64,000 nt of DNA from Nocardioides seonyuensis (GCF_004683965.1 NZ_CP038436.1:1984001-2048000); one strand, 5' to 3'; counted from the first letter of the stretch, positions 45,484-54,417 are shown. Made by a program: numbers and translations. Notes: generated by a model from the letters alone, not told the origin.

Positions 45484-46674
45484 ATGGCTGACAACGACAG
45501 TGGCTTCAGGAACGACTGGGCGACCAAGGACTTCTACAAGGTGCTCGGCGTCGCCAAGGACGCCAGCGCTGCCGACATCAAGAAGGCCTACCGCAAGCTC
45601 GCGCGCGACAACCACCCCGACTCCCACCCCGACGACGCCGCCAAGCACGACAGGTTCAAGGCGGTCGCCGAGGCCTACGACGTGGTCGGCGACGCCGACA
45701 AGCGCAAGAAGTACGACGAGTTCCGCACCCTCCAGGCCAACGGCGGCTTCGGCGCCGGCATGGGTGGTGGCGGCTTCGGCGGGGGTGGCTTCGGCTCGGG
45801 CGGCGGGGGCTTCAACCTCGACGACCTGCTGCGCCAGCAGGGTGGCGGTGGTGGTGGCTTCGGCGACCTCTTCGGTGACATGTTCGGTGGCGGACGCACC
45901 CGCCAGGCGCGCCCCCGCAAGGGTGCCGACATCGAGAGCACCGCGACGATCGGGTTCACCGACGCCCTCGAGGGCGTCACGATCTCGCTGCGGCTGACCT
46001 CCGACGCCGCCTGCCCCACCTGCCAGGGCACCGGCGGCAAGCCCGGCACCAAGCCCCACATCTGCCCCGAGTGCGAGGGAGCGGGCTACGTCGTCGCAGG
46101 GATGGGCGGGGCGTTCTCGATGAACGAGACCTGCCCCTCGTGCGGCGGCCGCCAGCTGGTCTACGACCAGGCGTGCCCGACCTGCCACGGCAGCGGACGC
46201 GGCACCTCCGCCCGCACCATCCAGGCTCGCATCCCCGCCGGCGTCAAGGACGGTCAGAAGATCCGCCTCAAGGGCAAGGGAGCCCCGGGCGAGAGCGGCG
46301 GCCCTGCCGGCGACCTGTTCGTCACCGTCAAGGTCGGCCCCCACCGGATCTTCGGGCGCAAGGGCGACAACCTCACCCTCGACGTGCCGGTGTCCTTCGA
46401 CGAGGCCGCGCTCGGTGCGGAGGTGCGGATCCCCACGCTGGGTGGGTCGCCCGTCACCTTGAAGATCCCCCCGGGCACGCCCACCGGTCGCACCTTCCGG
46501 GTCCGGGGCAAGGGCGTCACGCGCAAGGACGGCACCCGCGGCGACCTCCTCGCGACCGTCGAGGTGCAGGTGCCGGCCACGCTCGATGCCACGGCGCGCG
46601 AGGCCGTCGAGGCCTACCGCGCTGCCATGTCCGGCAAGCCGCTGCGTGCGAGCCTGTTCGAGGAGGCGCGATGA
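45484..46674 (+). CDS. dnaJ: Chaperone DnaJ
   Basis: 396 residues from ATG 45484, GGGAGG upstream. J domain 15-80 with HPD 44-46, a Gly/Phe-rich linker (about 90-130), four CxxCxGxG-type zinc motifs (CPTCQGTG, CPECEGAG, CPSCGG, CPTCHGSG) and the C-terminal substrate-binding domains. Full-length type I DnaJ that delivers clients to DnaK. The third motif is CPSCGGRQ, a usual variant. Its stop overlaps the hspR start (ATGA). Confidence 0.97.
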   Translation: MADNDSGFRNDWATKDFYKVLGVAKDASAADIKKAYRKLARDNHPDSHPDDAAKHDRFKAVAEAYDVVGDADKRKKYDEFRTLQANGGFGAGMGGGGFGGGGFGSGGGGFNLDDLLRQQGGGGGGFGDLFGDMFGGGRTRQARPRKGADIESTATIGFTDALEGVTISLRLTSDAACPTCQGTGGKPGTKPHICPECEGAGYVVAGMGGAFSMNETCPSCGGRQLVYDQACPTCHGSGRGTSARTIQARIPAGVKDGQKIRLKGKGAPGESGGPAGDLFVTVKVGPHRIFGRKGDNLTLDVPVSFDEAALGAEVRIPTLGGSPVTLKIPPGTPTGRTFRVRGKGVTRKDGTRGDLLATVEVQVPATLDATAREAVEAYRAAMSGKPLRASLFEEAR

Positions 46675-47090
46675 GCCAGTTCGGAGCCCCGTCGCCCGAT
46701 GCCGCGGTCTACGTCATCAGCGTCGCCGCCGAGCTGACCGGCCTGCACCCGCAGACCCTGCGCGCCTATGAGCGCATGGGCCTGATCACGCCCGGTCGCA
46801 CCGGCGGTGGCGGGCGCCGCTACAGCCACCGCGACCTCGAGCGGTTGCGCGAGATCGCCGAGCTCACCGGCTCCGGGATCGGGATCGAGGGCGTCCGCCG
46901 GATCCTCGAGCTCGACAACCAGCTGGCGGCGCTGCGTGCCCGCAACGAGGAGCTCGTCGCCGAGCTCGAGGCGACTCGCGCCGCCCTCCGCAAGGCGATG
47001 GCCACCGTCCAGGTCGCCACGCCCAACAAGCTCCCGGTGCTCCACACCAGTGTCGGCCAGTCGGTCGTGGTCTGGCGCCGGCCGCGATGA
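46671..47090 (+). CDS. hspR: Heat-shock repressor HspR (MerR family)
   Basis: 139 residues. MerR-type winged helix-turn-helix (about 18-80) with AELTGLHPQTLRAYERMGLI, GRTGGGGRRYSHRDLERL and GIGIEGVRRILEL, then a coiled coil. In actinobacteria it represses dnaK and clpB through HAIR sites with DnaK as corepressor, and both matching sites occur here (42764, 54418). The last gene of the chaperone operon, convergent with the PfkB gene. Confidence 0.95.
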   Translation: MSQFGAPSPDAAVYVISVAAELTGLHPQTLRAYERMGLITPGRTGGGGRRYSHRDLERLREIAELTGSGIGIEGVRRILELDNQLAALRARNEELVAELEATRAALRKAMATVQVATPNKLPVLHTSVGQSVVVWRRPR

Positions 47091-47126
47091 CCAGCGCCTG
47101 ATCATTCGGCTCGGTCGGGGGTTTCC

Positions 47127-48101
47127 TCACGCATCGGTCGGGCCGCGCTCGGACTCGAGGAAGGCGTCCACCTCGGCTGCCGTCGGCGCCGTGGACGGGC
47201 CCCGACGGGTCACCTTGATCGCCGCGGCTGCGTTGGCCCGGCGGCAGCCCTCGACCCAGGCGGTGCCGCCGGCGACCTCCGCCATCAGGGCACCGGTGTG
47301 GGTGTCGCCGGCTCCGTTGGTGTCGACGGGGGTCTGCGGGAAGCCGGGGACGTACGACGCCTCGCCCGCCACGTGCACCGCGCAGCCCTCCGGCCCGTCG
47401 CGGACGATCGTCACGGCGTCGCCGCGCACGAGGGGGGCCAGTGCACGGGTCTGGGCGACGATCTCGCGAGGCTCGACCTCGGCGGGGTCCACCGGCAGGC
47501 CCAGTACAGCCAGCAGGTCGGTGGCCTCCTCGGCGTTGCTGGTCCACACGTCGGTGTGGGCCAGCATGGTATCCCGGACGTCAGGGGGAAGCGCCGCGAA
47601 GGCGGCACCCGGATCGAGCACGACGACCACCTCGGCGGGGAGCCCGGCCAGCCACTCCAGGAGTGGGTTCCGCGTCCGCTCGAGGGCGAGCGAGAAGCCC
47701 GTCACGCACACCAGGTCGCCCGCGCGTGGCGATGACGTGGCGAGGGACTCGACGGTGATGTCGCGCTCGGCCCCCAGGGTCGTGACGAACGTGCGCTCGG
47801 CGGAGGGCTCGACCAGCACCACGCAGATGCCGGTGTCGCGGTCGGCGACGGGGGGCGCGGAGACGGCGATCCCCTCCGAGTCGAGGGCTGCGCGTACGAC
47901 GTCGCCGTGGGGCCCGGTGCCGTGGGCGCCAGCGTGCACGCACTCTGCACCGAACCGTGCGGCTGCCACCAGCACGGTGACGGCACCACCGGCATAGTCG
48001 GTGGCGGTGGACGCCATCACGTTCTGGCCGCGGGCCGGCAGGTCGGGCACCTCGAGGACGACGTCGACGAGCGCCTGGCCGGTGTGGATGACCCGCCTCA
48101 C
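47127..48101 (-). CDS. PfkB-family carbohydrate/nucleoside kinase
   Basis: 324 residues from GTG 48101, overlapping the upstream stop (GTGA). N-terminal ribokinase motif ASTATDYAGGAVTVLVAAARFGA and the C-terminal anion-hole motif VDTNGAGDTHTGAL (catalytic Asp in GAGD). Ribokinase, fructokinase, inosine/adenosine or pseudouridine kinase cannot be told apart here. The coupling to an isochorismatase-like amidohydrolase hints at nucleoside or pyridine-ribose salvage, which is a weak inference. Confidence 0.87.
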   Translation of the reverse strand: MRRVIHTGQALVDVVLEVPDLPARGQNVMASTATDYAGGAVTVLVAAARFGAECVHAGAHGTGPHGDVVRAALDSEGIAVSAPPVADRDTGICVVLVEPSAERTFVTTLGAERDITVESLATSSPRAGDLVCVTGFSLALERTRNPLLEWLAGLPAEVVVVLDPGAAFAALPPDVRDTMLAHTDVWTSNAEEATDLLAVLGLPVDPAEVEPREIVAQTRALAPLVRGDAVTIVRDGPEGCAVHVAGEASYVPGFPQTPVDTNGAGDTHTGALMAEVAGGTAWVEGCRRANAAAAIKVTRRGPSTAPTAAEVDAFLESERGPTDA

Positions 48102-48655
48102 GTGTCGCCCCACGACGCGAGCACCTCGACGGTGGTGGCCAGGGTGATCTGCGGCGGGTAGAGCGCCATCACGTCGAGCGCAGCGCGTTGGTTGTCGTTC
48201 GTCGAGCCCGCACACGCGTCGGTCACCAGCGTGATGGTGGCGCCCGCGTCGGCAGCCGCCAGTGCGGTCGAGATGACGCAGCAGTCGGTGGACACCCCCG
48301 TGAGCACGAGATGGGGGGTGGGACCGGTCACCGCCGCCAGGTCGGCTCCCCACTTGCCGAAGGTGGTCTCGGTGACGACCGTGTCGCTGAGGTCGCGCAC
48401 CTCCTCGACCAGGTCGTAGAGCGGGTCGTCGGCCGGGACCTTCGCAAACGGCCAGGCGTCCAGGTAGGGACCCCACGACCCGGACGGCGGATCGGGGGCG
48501 ACCCAGCGGGTCAGGACGGTCCGCTCGCCGGCGCGGTCGGCGAGGCGTCGTACGGGATCGACGATCGCCGGGAACATCGGCGATCCCCAGGGGCTGTCGG
48601 GCGAGGCGAAGATCCGCTGGGCGTCGATGACCACCAGCCAGGCGTCGGGGCGCAT
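48098..48655 (-). CDS. Isochorismatase-family cysteine hydrolase
   Basis: 185 residues. Catalytic triad D11 in VVIDAQRIF, K101 in TTFGKWG, and C126 in STDCCVIS (TDxCV pattern). This fold includes nicotinamidase, pyrazinamidase and N-carbamoylsarcosine amidase-like enzymes. Upstream of and coupled to the PfkB kinase. No assignment to a specific substrate is possible. Confidence 0.88.
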   Translation of the reverse strand: MRPDAWLVVIDAQRIFASPDSPWGSPMFPAIVDPVRRLADRAGERTVLTRWVAPDPPSGSWGPYLDAWPFAKVPADDPLYDLVEEVRDLSDTVVTETTFGKWGADLAAVTGPTPHLVLTGVSTDCCVISTALAAADAGATITLVTDACAGSTNDNQRAALDVMALYPPQITLATTVEVLASWGDT

Positions 48656-48678
48656 GGCCCCAGCCTGTCAGGTCGGCA

Positions 48679-50103
48679 TCAGTTCCAGGGGTTGTAGGGG
48701 CCGGTGGGCTGGCCGATCTCGAGGTCGATGACCCGTTGTGCGTGGGCCTCCAGGGCGTCCTGCTGGTCGGAGTCGGTGACGAGGATGTCCTCGACGCCCA
48801 GCTGCAAGGACTTGGCTGAGTAGGACACCTCGAGCTGGAGGTTCCTGATGAGCTCGTACCCGAGGTCGCGCAGGTCGTGGTACTGCTCGCGGGGGCCGTA
48901 GGAGCCGAGGCCGAGGGAGGAGTCGCGGTGGATCGCGCTCAACGAGACGACCTCCTGGAGACGGTTCGCGGCCCGCATGAGCTCGCCCCTGATGTTGGGC
49001 AGGTAGGTCTCGGTGATCTCCTTGACGAGCACGGGCTCGATCCTGATCTCGGACGGCGCCCCGAGGTCGCTGTCGTCGTCGATGTCCATGATCGGCGGGC
49101 GCTCGAGGTCGTAGGAGGACTTGTCGGCGCGGATCTGGCTCAGGTTCGTGCGCAGGTTGTCCTCGAGGATGGTCTCCTCGTCCTCGATCGCGGTGTCGAG
49201 ATCCTTGAGGGTGCCCTCGAAGCTGTCCATCACGCTGTCGAAGTCACCGCCGGGGGCGTCGGTCTCGGTCCCGGAGCCGCTGGCCGGCACCGCGCCGTCC
49301 AGGATCTTGATCCCCAGCCCTGCGACGGCGAGTGCGGTTGCCGCCCCGGTGCCGGCGGTGGCGAAGATCGCGGCGCCGGCGACGGCGTAGCCCGCGACCT
49401 TGAGGACGACGTCCCAGTCGATGTCGCCACCCTCCGCCGCGGCGTCGAACGCCTGGGTGGACTGCTCCACCAGGTCTGCGACGGTCTGCCGGGCCTGCTC
49501 CCAGATCTTCCACTCCGCCGCCAGCATCCCGCCGAGGACGATCGTGATCGCGTGGTGGCCGGCGACGGCCTTCCCGAGCTGGGCGAGGAAGTTGGCCTTG
49601 AAGGCCGTGATCATCCCGCCGGCCATGGCGTCGGAGTTCTCCAGGATGAGGTTGATGTTGCCGCCGATCTCGCCGCCGCCGGTGACGGTGCCGCCGGCGT
49701 TGACCGCGTCGAGGGACAGGATCCGGTTGGCCTGCCGCACCGACTCGACCATCTCGGCGATGTCGGCCGGTTCGGGCAGCCACTTCCAGGGCCTCAGCGC
49801 CTCGTCGATCCTGTCGCGGATGTTGTTGAAGTCGTCGACGTACTTGTCCTCGGCATCGGGGTCGAACGCCATCGGGATCCGCATCTTCCACCGACCGCCG
49901 CCCTCACCCTGCTCGTTGGGCCTGTCCACCTCCTCGGTGGTGGTGCCGTAGGAGCCGCTCACGTTGGGGTGTGCGAAGAAGTACTTGTCTCCCACGATCC
50001 GGTAGCCGAGGAACCCGCCCCAGTTGTTGGAGCACATGTAGGCGTCGATGGCGGCGCGCTTGAGCGGTCCGATCATGTCGTTGAGGTCGTCGTACGAAGC
50101 CAT
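48679..50103 (-). CDS. Hypothetical protein, possible type VII substrate
   Basis: 474 residues from ATG 50103 (AGGAGA 7-8 nt upstream). No signal peptide. A mixed N-terminal region contains CSNNWGGFLGY; a helical core follows (about 95-235); then a Gly/Ala-rich hydrophobic stretch (VLKVAGYAVAGAAIFATAGTG; about 245-275), and acidic, helical C-terminal half. Hydrophobic Ala/Gly segments in signal-less helical proteins are common in LXG-like and ESX substrates. No toxin or WXG motif is certain. I do not recognise a family. Confidence 0.7.
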   Translation of the reverse strand: MASYDDLNDMIGPLKRAAIDAYMCSNNWGGFLGYRIVGDKYFFAHPNVSGSYGTTTEEVDRPNEQGEGGGRWKMRIPMAFDPDAEDKYVDDFNNIRDRIDEALRPWKWLPEPADIAEMVESVRQANRILSLDAVNAGGTVTGGGEIGGNINLILENSDAMAGGMITAFKANFLAQLGKAVAGHHAITIVLGGMLAAEWKIWEQARQTVADLVEQSTQAFDAAAEGGDIDWDVVLKVAGYAVAGAAIFATAGTGAATALAVAGLGIKILDGAVPASGSGTETDAPGGDFDSVMDSFEGTLKDLDTAIEDEETILEDNLRTNLSQIRADKSSYDLERPPIMDIDDDSDLGAPSEIRIEPVLVKEITETYLPNIRGELMRAANRLQEVVSLSAIHRDSSLGLGSYGPREQYHDLRDLGYELIRNLQLEVSYSAKSLQLGVEDILVTDSDQQDALEAHAQRVIDLEIGQPTGPYNPWN

Positions 50104-50228
50104 CGCAAGTCTCCTGGGAACCGAGTGGTGTTGCCCGGTGTCCTTCCCCCCGGAGGTGTTCTGAAACGTGGCGTACACGAGGACCGCGATCGGTTTGGCC
50201 CTGTGCCGCAGGGGGTAGGTGCCCCGAC

Positions 50229-50690
50229 GTGACCCCCTCTCTGCTGGCCGCCTGGTCGGCGACCTCGGTCCTCGTCTCCATCGCCCTCGCTGCCTCGTTG
50301 CTGCCTGCCGTCCGCAGCTGGCACCGCGTGGGACTCGGCGGTGTGTGGGGGCTCGCCGTGCTCGGGCTGGTGACCTCGCTCGTCGTGACCTGGTCGACGC
50401 TCACCGTCAGCGAGGACGACCTGCACGACGCTGCGGACCTCGCCGCGGACGCGCTGACCGGGACGCCCGGCGAGGTGTCCCAGCAACGGCTCATGGCAGA
50501 GGTGTCGGCAGTGCTCGGTCACCGGGTGCACGCCGATCGTGTGGCATCCACCGCCTCGGAGACCGCCTATGAGGTCACGCCGAGCGGCGAGGAGTCGCCG
50601 ACGGTCTGCGTGCGCGTGCAGGTGTCCGCAGGCACGGCCAGCGACCTGCAGAGCTCAACCCTGCTCGTGGACCGCGGGGCCTGTTCCTGA
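50229..50690 (+). CDS. Membrane-anchored hypothetical protein
   Basis: 153 residues from GTG 50229. Two membrane helices (about 4-26 and 34-56) precede a soluble C-terminal domain of about 95 residues with a Cys pair (VCVRVQ and the final GACS). Divergent from the possible type VII substrate. No family recognised. Confidence 0.65.
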   Translation: MTPSLLAAWSATSVLVSIALAASLLPAVRSWHRVGLGGVWGLAVLGLVTSLVVTWSTLTVSEDDLHDAADLAADALTGTPGEVSQQRLMAEVSAVLGHRVHADRVASTASETAYEVTPSGEESPTVCVRVQVSAGTASDLQSSTLLVDRGACS

Positions 50691-50827
50691 CCTGTCGCCC
50701 GGTGCGGGTGATGCGCACGCCCGGTGTGGCGGCGGGACTCACGTGTCCACGACGCCGGAGAGCCCGGCGGCCTCGGAGATCACTTCCCCCACCCCCGGGT
50801 CCCCGTGGCCGCCGTACCCCCGCCCTG

Positions 50828-50986
50828 TCAGGCCGGGCGCAACATCCCCCGCGCCTGGTCCCCCGAAAGGTCCATGTCATGGGTCTGCTTCGCATGGTCC
50901 TGAGCCTGCGACATCACATCGGTCTCGTCGTCGCCGCGCAGCACCACGCCGCACGGGCACTCGATGACCATCCCGCTGCTCGACAT
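50828..50986 (-). CDS. DUF1059-family small protein
   Basis: 52 residues from ATG 50986, GGAGG 5-6 nt upstream. CPCGVVLRGDDETDVMSQAQDHAKQTH is the DUF1059 pattern: a CxC pair followed by a helix with D/H residues, likely metal binding. Function of the family unknown. Divergent from the SARP-like regulator. Short but well supported by the ribosome site and motif. Confidence 0.8.
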   Translation of the reverse strand: MSSSGMVIECPCGVVLRGDDETDVMSQAQDHAKQTHDMDLSGDQARGMLRPA

Positions 50987-51042
50987 AGCTGCCTCCTCGA
51001 TCACGGATCCAGCGATCCGATGCTGCGATGCTAGGTGCGTGG

Positions 51043-51060
51043 GTTGGCGTTTGGTTGGCG
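51043..51060 (+). promoter_or_regulatory. Direct heptamer repeats at SARP-like promoter
   Basis: GTTGGCG at 51043 and again at 51054, 11 bp apart, just upstream of the BTAD regulator. SARP proteins are known to bind heptameric direct repeats spaced by one helical turn, which suggests autoregulation. Confidence 0.55.
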
Positions 51061-51082
51061 CACGGATGCGCTCGGACCGCCG

Positions 51083-51847
51083 ATGAGCCTGCGCATCCAC
51101 CTCACTGGGCGCCTCGCCGTCATCGGCCCCGCGGGCACGCTCGACGAGGACGAGCTGCCCGGCCGTCAGGGCCGGCTGCTGTTCACGTTCCTCGTGCTGC
51201 ACGGGCGGCACCCCGTCTCACGGGACGCGCTGGCCGAAGTCGTCTGGGCAACGCCCCCGCCGACGTCGTGGGAGCCCTTGCTCAAGTCGTCGGTGTCGCG
51301 GATCCGCACAGCGCTGAGACGCGTCGGCGCGGACGCGGTGCTGGCGGGGTCGGGCGGCACCTACCAGCTCCGACTGCCGCACGACTCGTGGGTGGACGTG
51401 GAGGCCGGCGTTCGCGCGGTGGACAAGGCGGAGGCGGCCCTGCGCCGTCGGGACCTCGGCCAGGCCTGGGCCGAGGCTGCGGTGGCATCGGCCATCACCC
51501 GCCGCCCGCTGCTGCCCCATGAGGATGCCGTCTGGATCGAGCAGGTGGGGGAGCAGCTGCGTGTGGGCCGGATCCGCGCGCTCGAGGTGCTGGCCGAGGT
51601 CTGGCTGGCGCGTGGTGACGCCGCGCAGGCGCTCGCGGCGTCCGTCGAGGCGGCCGGGTTGGCGCCGCTGAGAGAGTCCTCGTGGCGCCTGCAGATGCGT
51701 GCCCACGCCGCAGCGGGCAACAACGCGGAGGCGTTGCAGACGTATCGCGAATGTGCGGCACTTCTCCACCGTGAGCTCGGGGTGGCGCCGGCCGCAGAGA
51801 CGCGCGAGCTGCACGCGGAGCTGCGTCGCGCGGTCGGTCGCCCCTGA
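51083..51847 (+). CDS. SARP/BTAD-family regulator
   Basis: 254 residues from ATG 51083. OmpR-type winged helix (about 10-90) with RQGRLLFTFLVLHGRHPVSR and LKSSVSRIRTALRRVGAD, followed by a bacterial transcriptional activation domain (about 100-250) with TPR-like helices and YRECAALLHRELGVAPAAE. Size of a small SARP (RedD/ActII-4 type) without ATPase. No biosynthetic cluster is seen nearby, so the target is open. Convergent with the pentapeptide gene, 0 bp between stops. Confidence 0.85.
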   Translation: MSLRIHLTGRLAVIGPAGTLDEDELPGRQGRLLFTFLVLHGRHPVSRDALAEVVWATPPPTSWEPLLKSSVSRIRTALRRVGADAVLAGSGGTYQLRLPHDSWVDVEAGVRAVDKAEAALRRRDLGQAWAEAAVASAITRRPLLPHEDAVWIEQVGEQLRVGRIRALEVLAEVWLARGDAAQALAASVEAAGLAPLRESSWRLQMRAHAAAGNNAEALQTYRECAALLHRELGVAPAAETRELHAELRRAVGRP

Positions 51848-52657
51848 TCAGGCCCAGTGCTCTGGTCGGGCCATGTCCGTGGGCAGCGCTGTCGAAGGGC
51901 CGCCGCGCATCGCGTTGACCTGCGGCTGGGTGAGGAACAGCGCCTCGGACAGGTCGGCGTCGCGTACGTCCGCGTCGCGCGCGTCGGCACCCAACAGGTC
52001 GGCGTCGGCCAGGACGCAGCCGCGCAGGTCGGCGGCGATCAGCACGGCACCGCGCAGCATCGCCCCGCACAGGTCCTGGTCCCGCAGGTCGTGCCCGGCG
52101 AGGTCGGCCCGGGTGTGGTCGACGGTGTCCGGCCACCTCGCGCGGACCGTCGCGCTGACCCCGGAGAGAACGGTGCCCACCTCGTCGTACAGCGCGTCGA
52201 GGTCGAGGCCCAGCAGCTCGTCGGGGGAACCGGCGGTCAGGGCGGTCACGCGCGCGGCCAGGGCGCTGCCCGTGCCCGGTGCACGGCGCTCGGCGGCCGT
52301 CAGGTGCACGAGCATCTCGTGCAGGTGGCGCATCACCGACAGCACCGCGCCCATCTCCGACAACACGTGCGGGGGACTGGACGGGTCCCGCCACGAGACA
52401 CCGGCGTAGGTGACCTGCGAGACCTGCTGGCCCGCGCCGAAGCACTCGAAGACCGTGCAGCCCGGCCAGCCGTCGGGACGCAGCGTGGCGTGGATGCGGC
52501 ACCGGTCGTCGTCGGCGAGGTTGAGGCAGGGGACACCGCCCGGCTTGGTGACGCCGAAGCCGGACTCCTTGCTGAAGGGCAGGACCACGCAGCACAGCCC
52601 GAAGCACGACGAGCAGTCGGCACGCAGCTCGGGTGGTCGCGGGACGGGGGTGGTCAC
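51848..52657 (-). CDS. CxxCxxxCC-domain protein with pentapeptide repeats
   Basis: 269 residues from GTG 52657 (GGAGGATGGAG upstream). The N-terminal cluster CSSCFGLCC (residues about 15-23) recalls YkgJ-type zinc/iron-chelating proteins, with further cysteines at CLN, CRIH and CTVFECF. The C-terminal third is a pentapeptide-repeat helix (ADLAGHDLRDQDLCGAMLRG and following). This combination is unusual; function unknown. Divergent from cobQ across 37 bp. Confidence 0.8.
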   Translation of the reverse strand: MTTPVPRPPELRADCSSCFGLCCVVLPFSKESGFGVTKPGGVPCLNLADDDRCRIHATLRPDGWPGCTVFECFGAGQQVSQVTYAGVSWRDPSSPPHVLSEMGAVLSVMRHLHEMLVHLTAAERRAPGTGSALAARVTALTAGSPDELLGLDLDALYDEVGTVLSGVSATVRARWPDTVDHTRADLAGHDLRDQDLCGAMLRGAVLIAADLRGCVLADADLLGADARDADVRDADLSEALFLTQPQVNAMRGGPSTALPTDMARPEHWA

Positions 52658-52694
52658 GGCTCCATCCTCCTCGACCCCACTACGGTGGCGACCC

Positions 52695-54197
52695 ATGAGC
52701 CCAGGACTGCTCGTGGCAGGCACCACCTCCGATGCCGGCAAGAGCGTGGTGACGACGGGCCTGTGCCGGGCCTTCGCACGCCGTGGGGTGAGGGTGGCGC
52801 CCTACAAGGCGCAGAACATGTCCAACAACTCGATGGTCTGCGAAGGCCCGGACGGTCGCGGTGCCGAGATCGGACGTGCCCAGTGGGTGCAGGCGCTGGC
52901 CGCCCGCGCCACCCCTGAGGTGGCGATGAACCCCGTGCTGCTCAAGCCCGGCGGCGATCGCCGCAGCCACGTGGTCGTCAACGGCCGGCCCGCCGGCACG
53001 ATCGACTCGAAGAGCTGGGTGTCCGGGCGCACCCACCTGCGCGACGCTGCGTGGGCGGCGTACGACGACCTGGCCTCGAGGTACGACGTCGTGGTCGCCG
53101 AGGGCGCGGGCAGCCCGGCGGAGATCAACCTCCGCAGCAGCGACTTCGTCAACATGGGGCTCGCCCGGCACGCGGGCCTGCCCGTGGTGGTCGTCGGCGA
53201 CATCGACCGGGGCGGGGTGTTCGCCTCGTTGTACGGCACCGTGGCGCTGCTCGAGGCGGCCGACCAGGCGCTCGTGGCTGGCTTCGTCATCAACAAGTTC
53301 CGTGGGGACGAGCAGCTGCTGCGCCCTGCGATCGACGAGCTCCGGTCGCTCACGGGACGCCCGACCTACGGCGTCCTGCCGTGGCACCCCGACCTGTGGC
53401 TCGACTCCGAGGACGCCCTCGACCTCGACGGCCGACGCGCCCCCGTGGACACCGCGCGCCTGCGGGTCGGAGTCGTGCGCCTGCCACGCATCTCGAACTT
53501 CACCGACGTGGACGCGCTCGGTCTGGAACCGGCGGTCGACGTGCGCTTCGTCTCGGACCCGCTCGCTGCCAGCGACCTCGACCTGCTCGTGCTGCCCGGA
53601 ACCCGCTCGACCCTCGCCGACCTCGCGTGGTTGCGCGGGCGCGGCCTGGACCGGGTCGTGCTCGAGCATGCGGCGGCGGGACGCCCCGTGCTCGGGATCT
53701 GCGGCGGCTTCCAGATGCTCGGGCGGCGCATCGAGGACCCCGACGGGGTCGAGGGCGAGGCGGGTGCGACCGCCGACGGGCTCGGGCTGCTCGACGTGTC
53801 GACGGTCTTCGGGGTCGAGAAGGTCCTGCGACTGCCCACCGGCAGGGCGCTGGGGGCCGAGGGAGGCGGCTACGAGATCCACCACGGCCGGGTCTCCCGT
53901 GGACCGGGGGTGGAGGAGTTCCTCGGGGGCGCGCGTCAGGGCGGGGTGTTCGGCACGATGTGGCACGGCGGCCTCGAGTACGACGACCTGCGCACGGCGT
54001 TCTTGGCGGCCGTGGCGGAGTGCGTGGGTGTGGCGTGGCAGCCCTCGGGCGCCTGCTTCACCGACGCGCGGGAGGCCAGGCTCGAGCTCCTGGCCGACCT
54101 GCTCGAGGAGCACCTCGACGTGGAGGCGCTGCTGGAGCTCGCGCTGGTGGGAGGGCAGCACGAGGGACCCGGGCTTGAGCCGGGTCGGAGTCGTTGA
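52695..54197 (+). CDS. cobQ: Cobyric acid synthase
   Basis: 500 residues, typical length. N-terminal synthetase domain with GTTSDAGKS (9-17) and KAQNMSNNSM; class I glutamine amidotransferase domain with C336 in GICGGFQMLG and the His at VFGTMWHGGLEYDDLR. Amidates adenosyl-cobyrinic acid a,c-diamide at four carboxylates (Gln, ATP) in cobalamin synthesis. Alone here; no other cob gene or cobalamin riboswitch is near. A GACCCGG...CCGGGTC dyad (54166-54186) spans its end. Confidence 0.96.
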   Translation: MSPGLLVAGTTSDAGKSVVTTGLCRAFARRGVRVAPYKAQNMSNNSMVCEGPDGRGAEIGRAQWVQALAARATPEVAMNPVLLKPGGDRRSHVVVNGRPAGTIDSKSWVSGRTHLRDAAWAAYDDLASRYDVVVAEGAGSPAEINLRSSDFVNMGLARHAGLPVVVVGDIDRGGVFASLYGTVALLEAADQALVAGFVINKFRGDEQLLRPAIDELRSLTGRPTYGVLPWHPDLWLDSEDALDLDGRRAPVDTARLRVGVVRLPRISNFTDVDALGLEPAVDVRFVSDPLAASDLDLLVLPGTRSTLADLAWLRGRGLDRVVLEHAAAGRPVLGICGGFQMLGRRIEDPDGVEGEAGATADGLGLLDVSTVFGVEKVLRLPTGRALGAEGGGYEIHHGRVSRGPGVEEFLGGARQGGVFGTMWHGGLEYDDLRTAFLAAVAECVGVAWQPSGACFTDAREARLELLADLLEEHLDVEALLELALVGGQHEGPGLEPGRSR

Positions 54198-54200
54198 CCG

Positions 54201-54299
54201 CTAGGCGTACCAGCCGCTCTGGATCGCGAAGGCGTTGAGGAACAGCAGCGCGACCAGCACGACTCCGACGACGCGGTTGTCACCGAGGAGCTTTGTCAT
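54201..54299 (-). CDS. Small single-helix membrane protein, 32 residues
   Basis: ATG 54299 to TAG 54201: MTKLLGDNRVVGVVLVALL with one hydrophobic helix ending AFAIQSGWYA. No long ORF competes in this gap. The ribosome site is weak (GAGAAG right at the start). Codons follow the high-GC pattern. Tentative. Confidence 0.4.
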   Translation of the reverse strand: MTKLLGDNRVVGVVLVALLFLNAFAIQSGWYA

Positions 54300-54417
54300 C
54301 TTCTCAACTTGCCCGATCGCGAGGCTTCGCAAACCCCACACTTCCTAGAGATCGTCCGGAGAAGTGTCGAAGTTGCCTCATGAGCCCCGCGGACCACGTA
54401 AGGCGCAGAAATGGATG

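Noticed and set aside
52658-52694. Cobalamin riboswitch before cobQ
   Set aside because: Only 37 bp separate cobQ from the divergent gene, too little for the element, and no B12-box-like sequence was seen.
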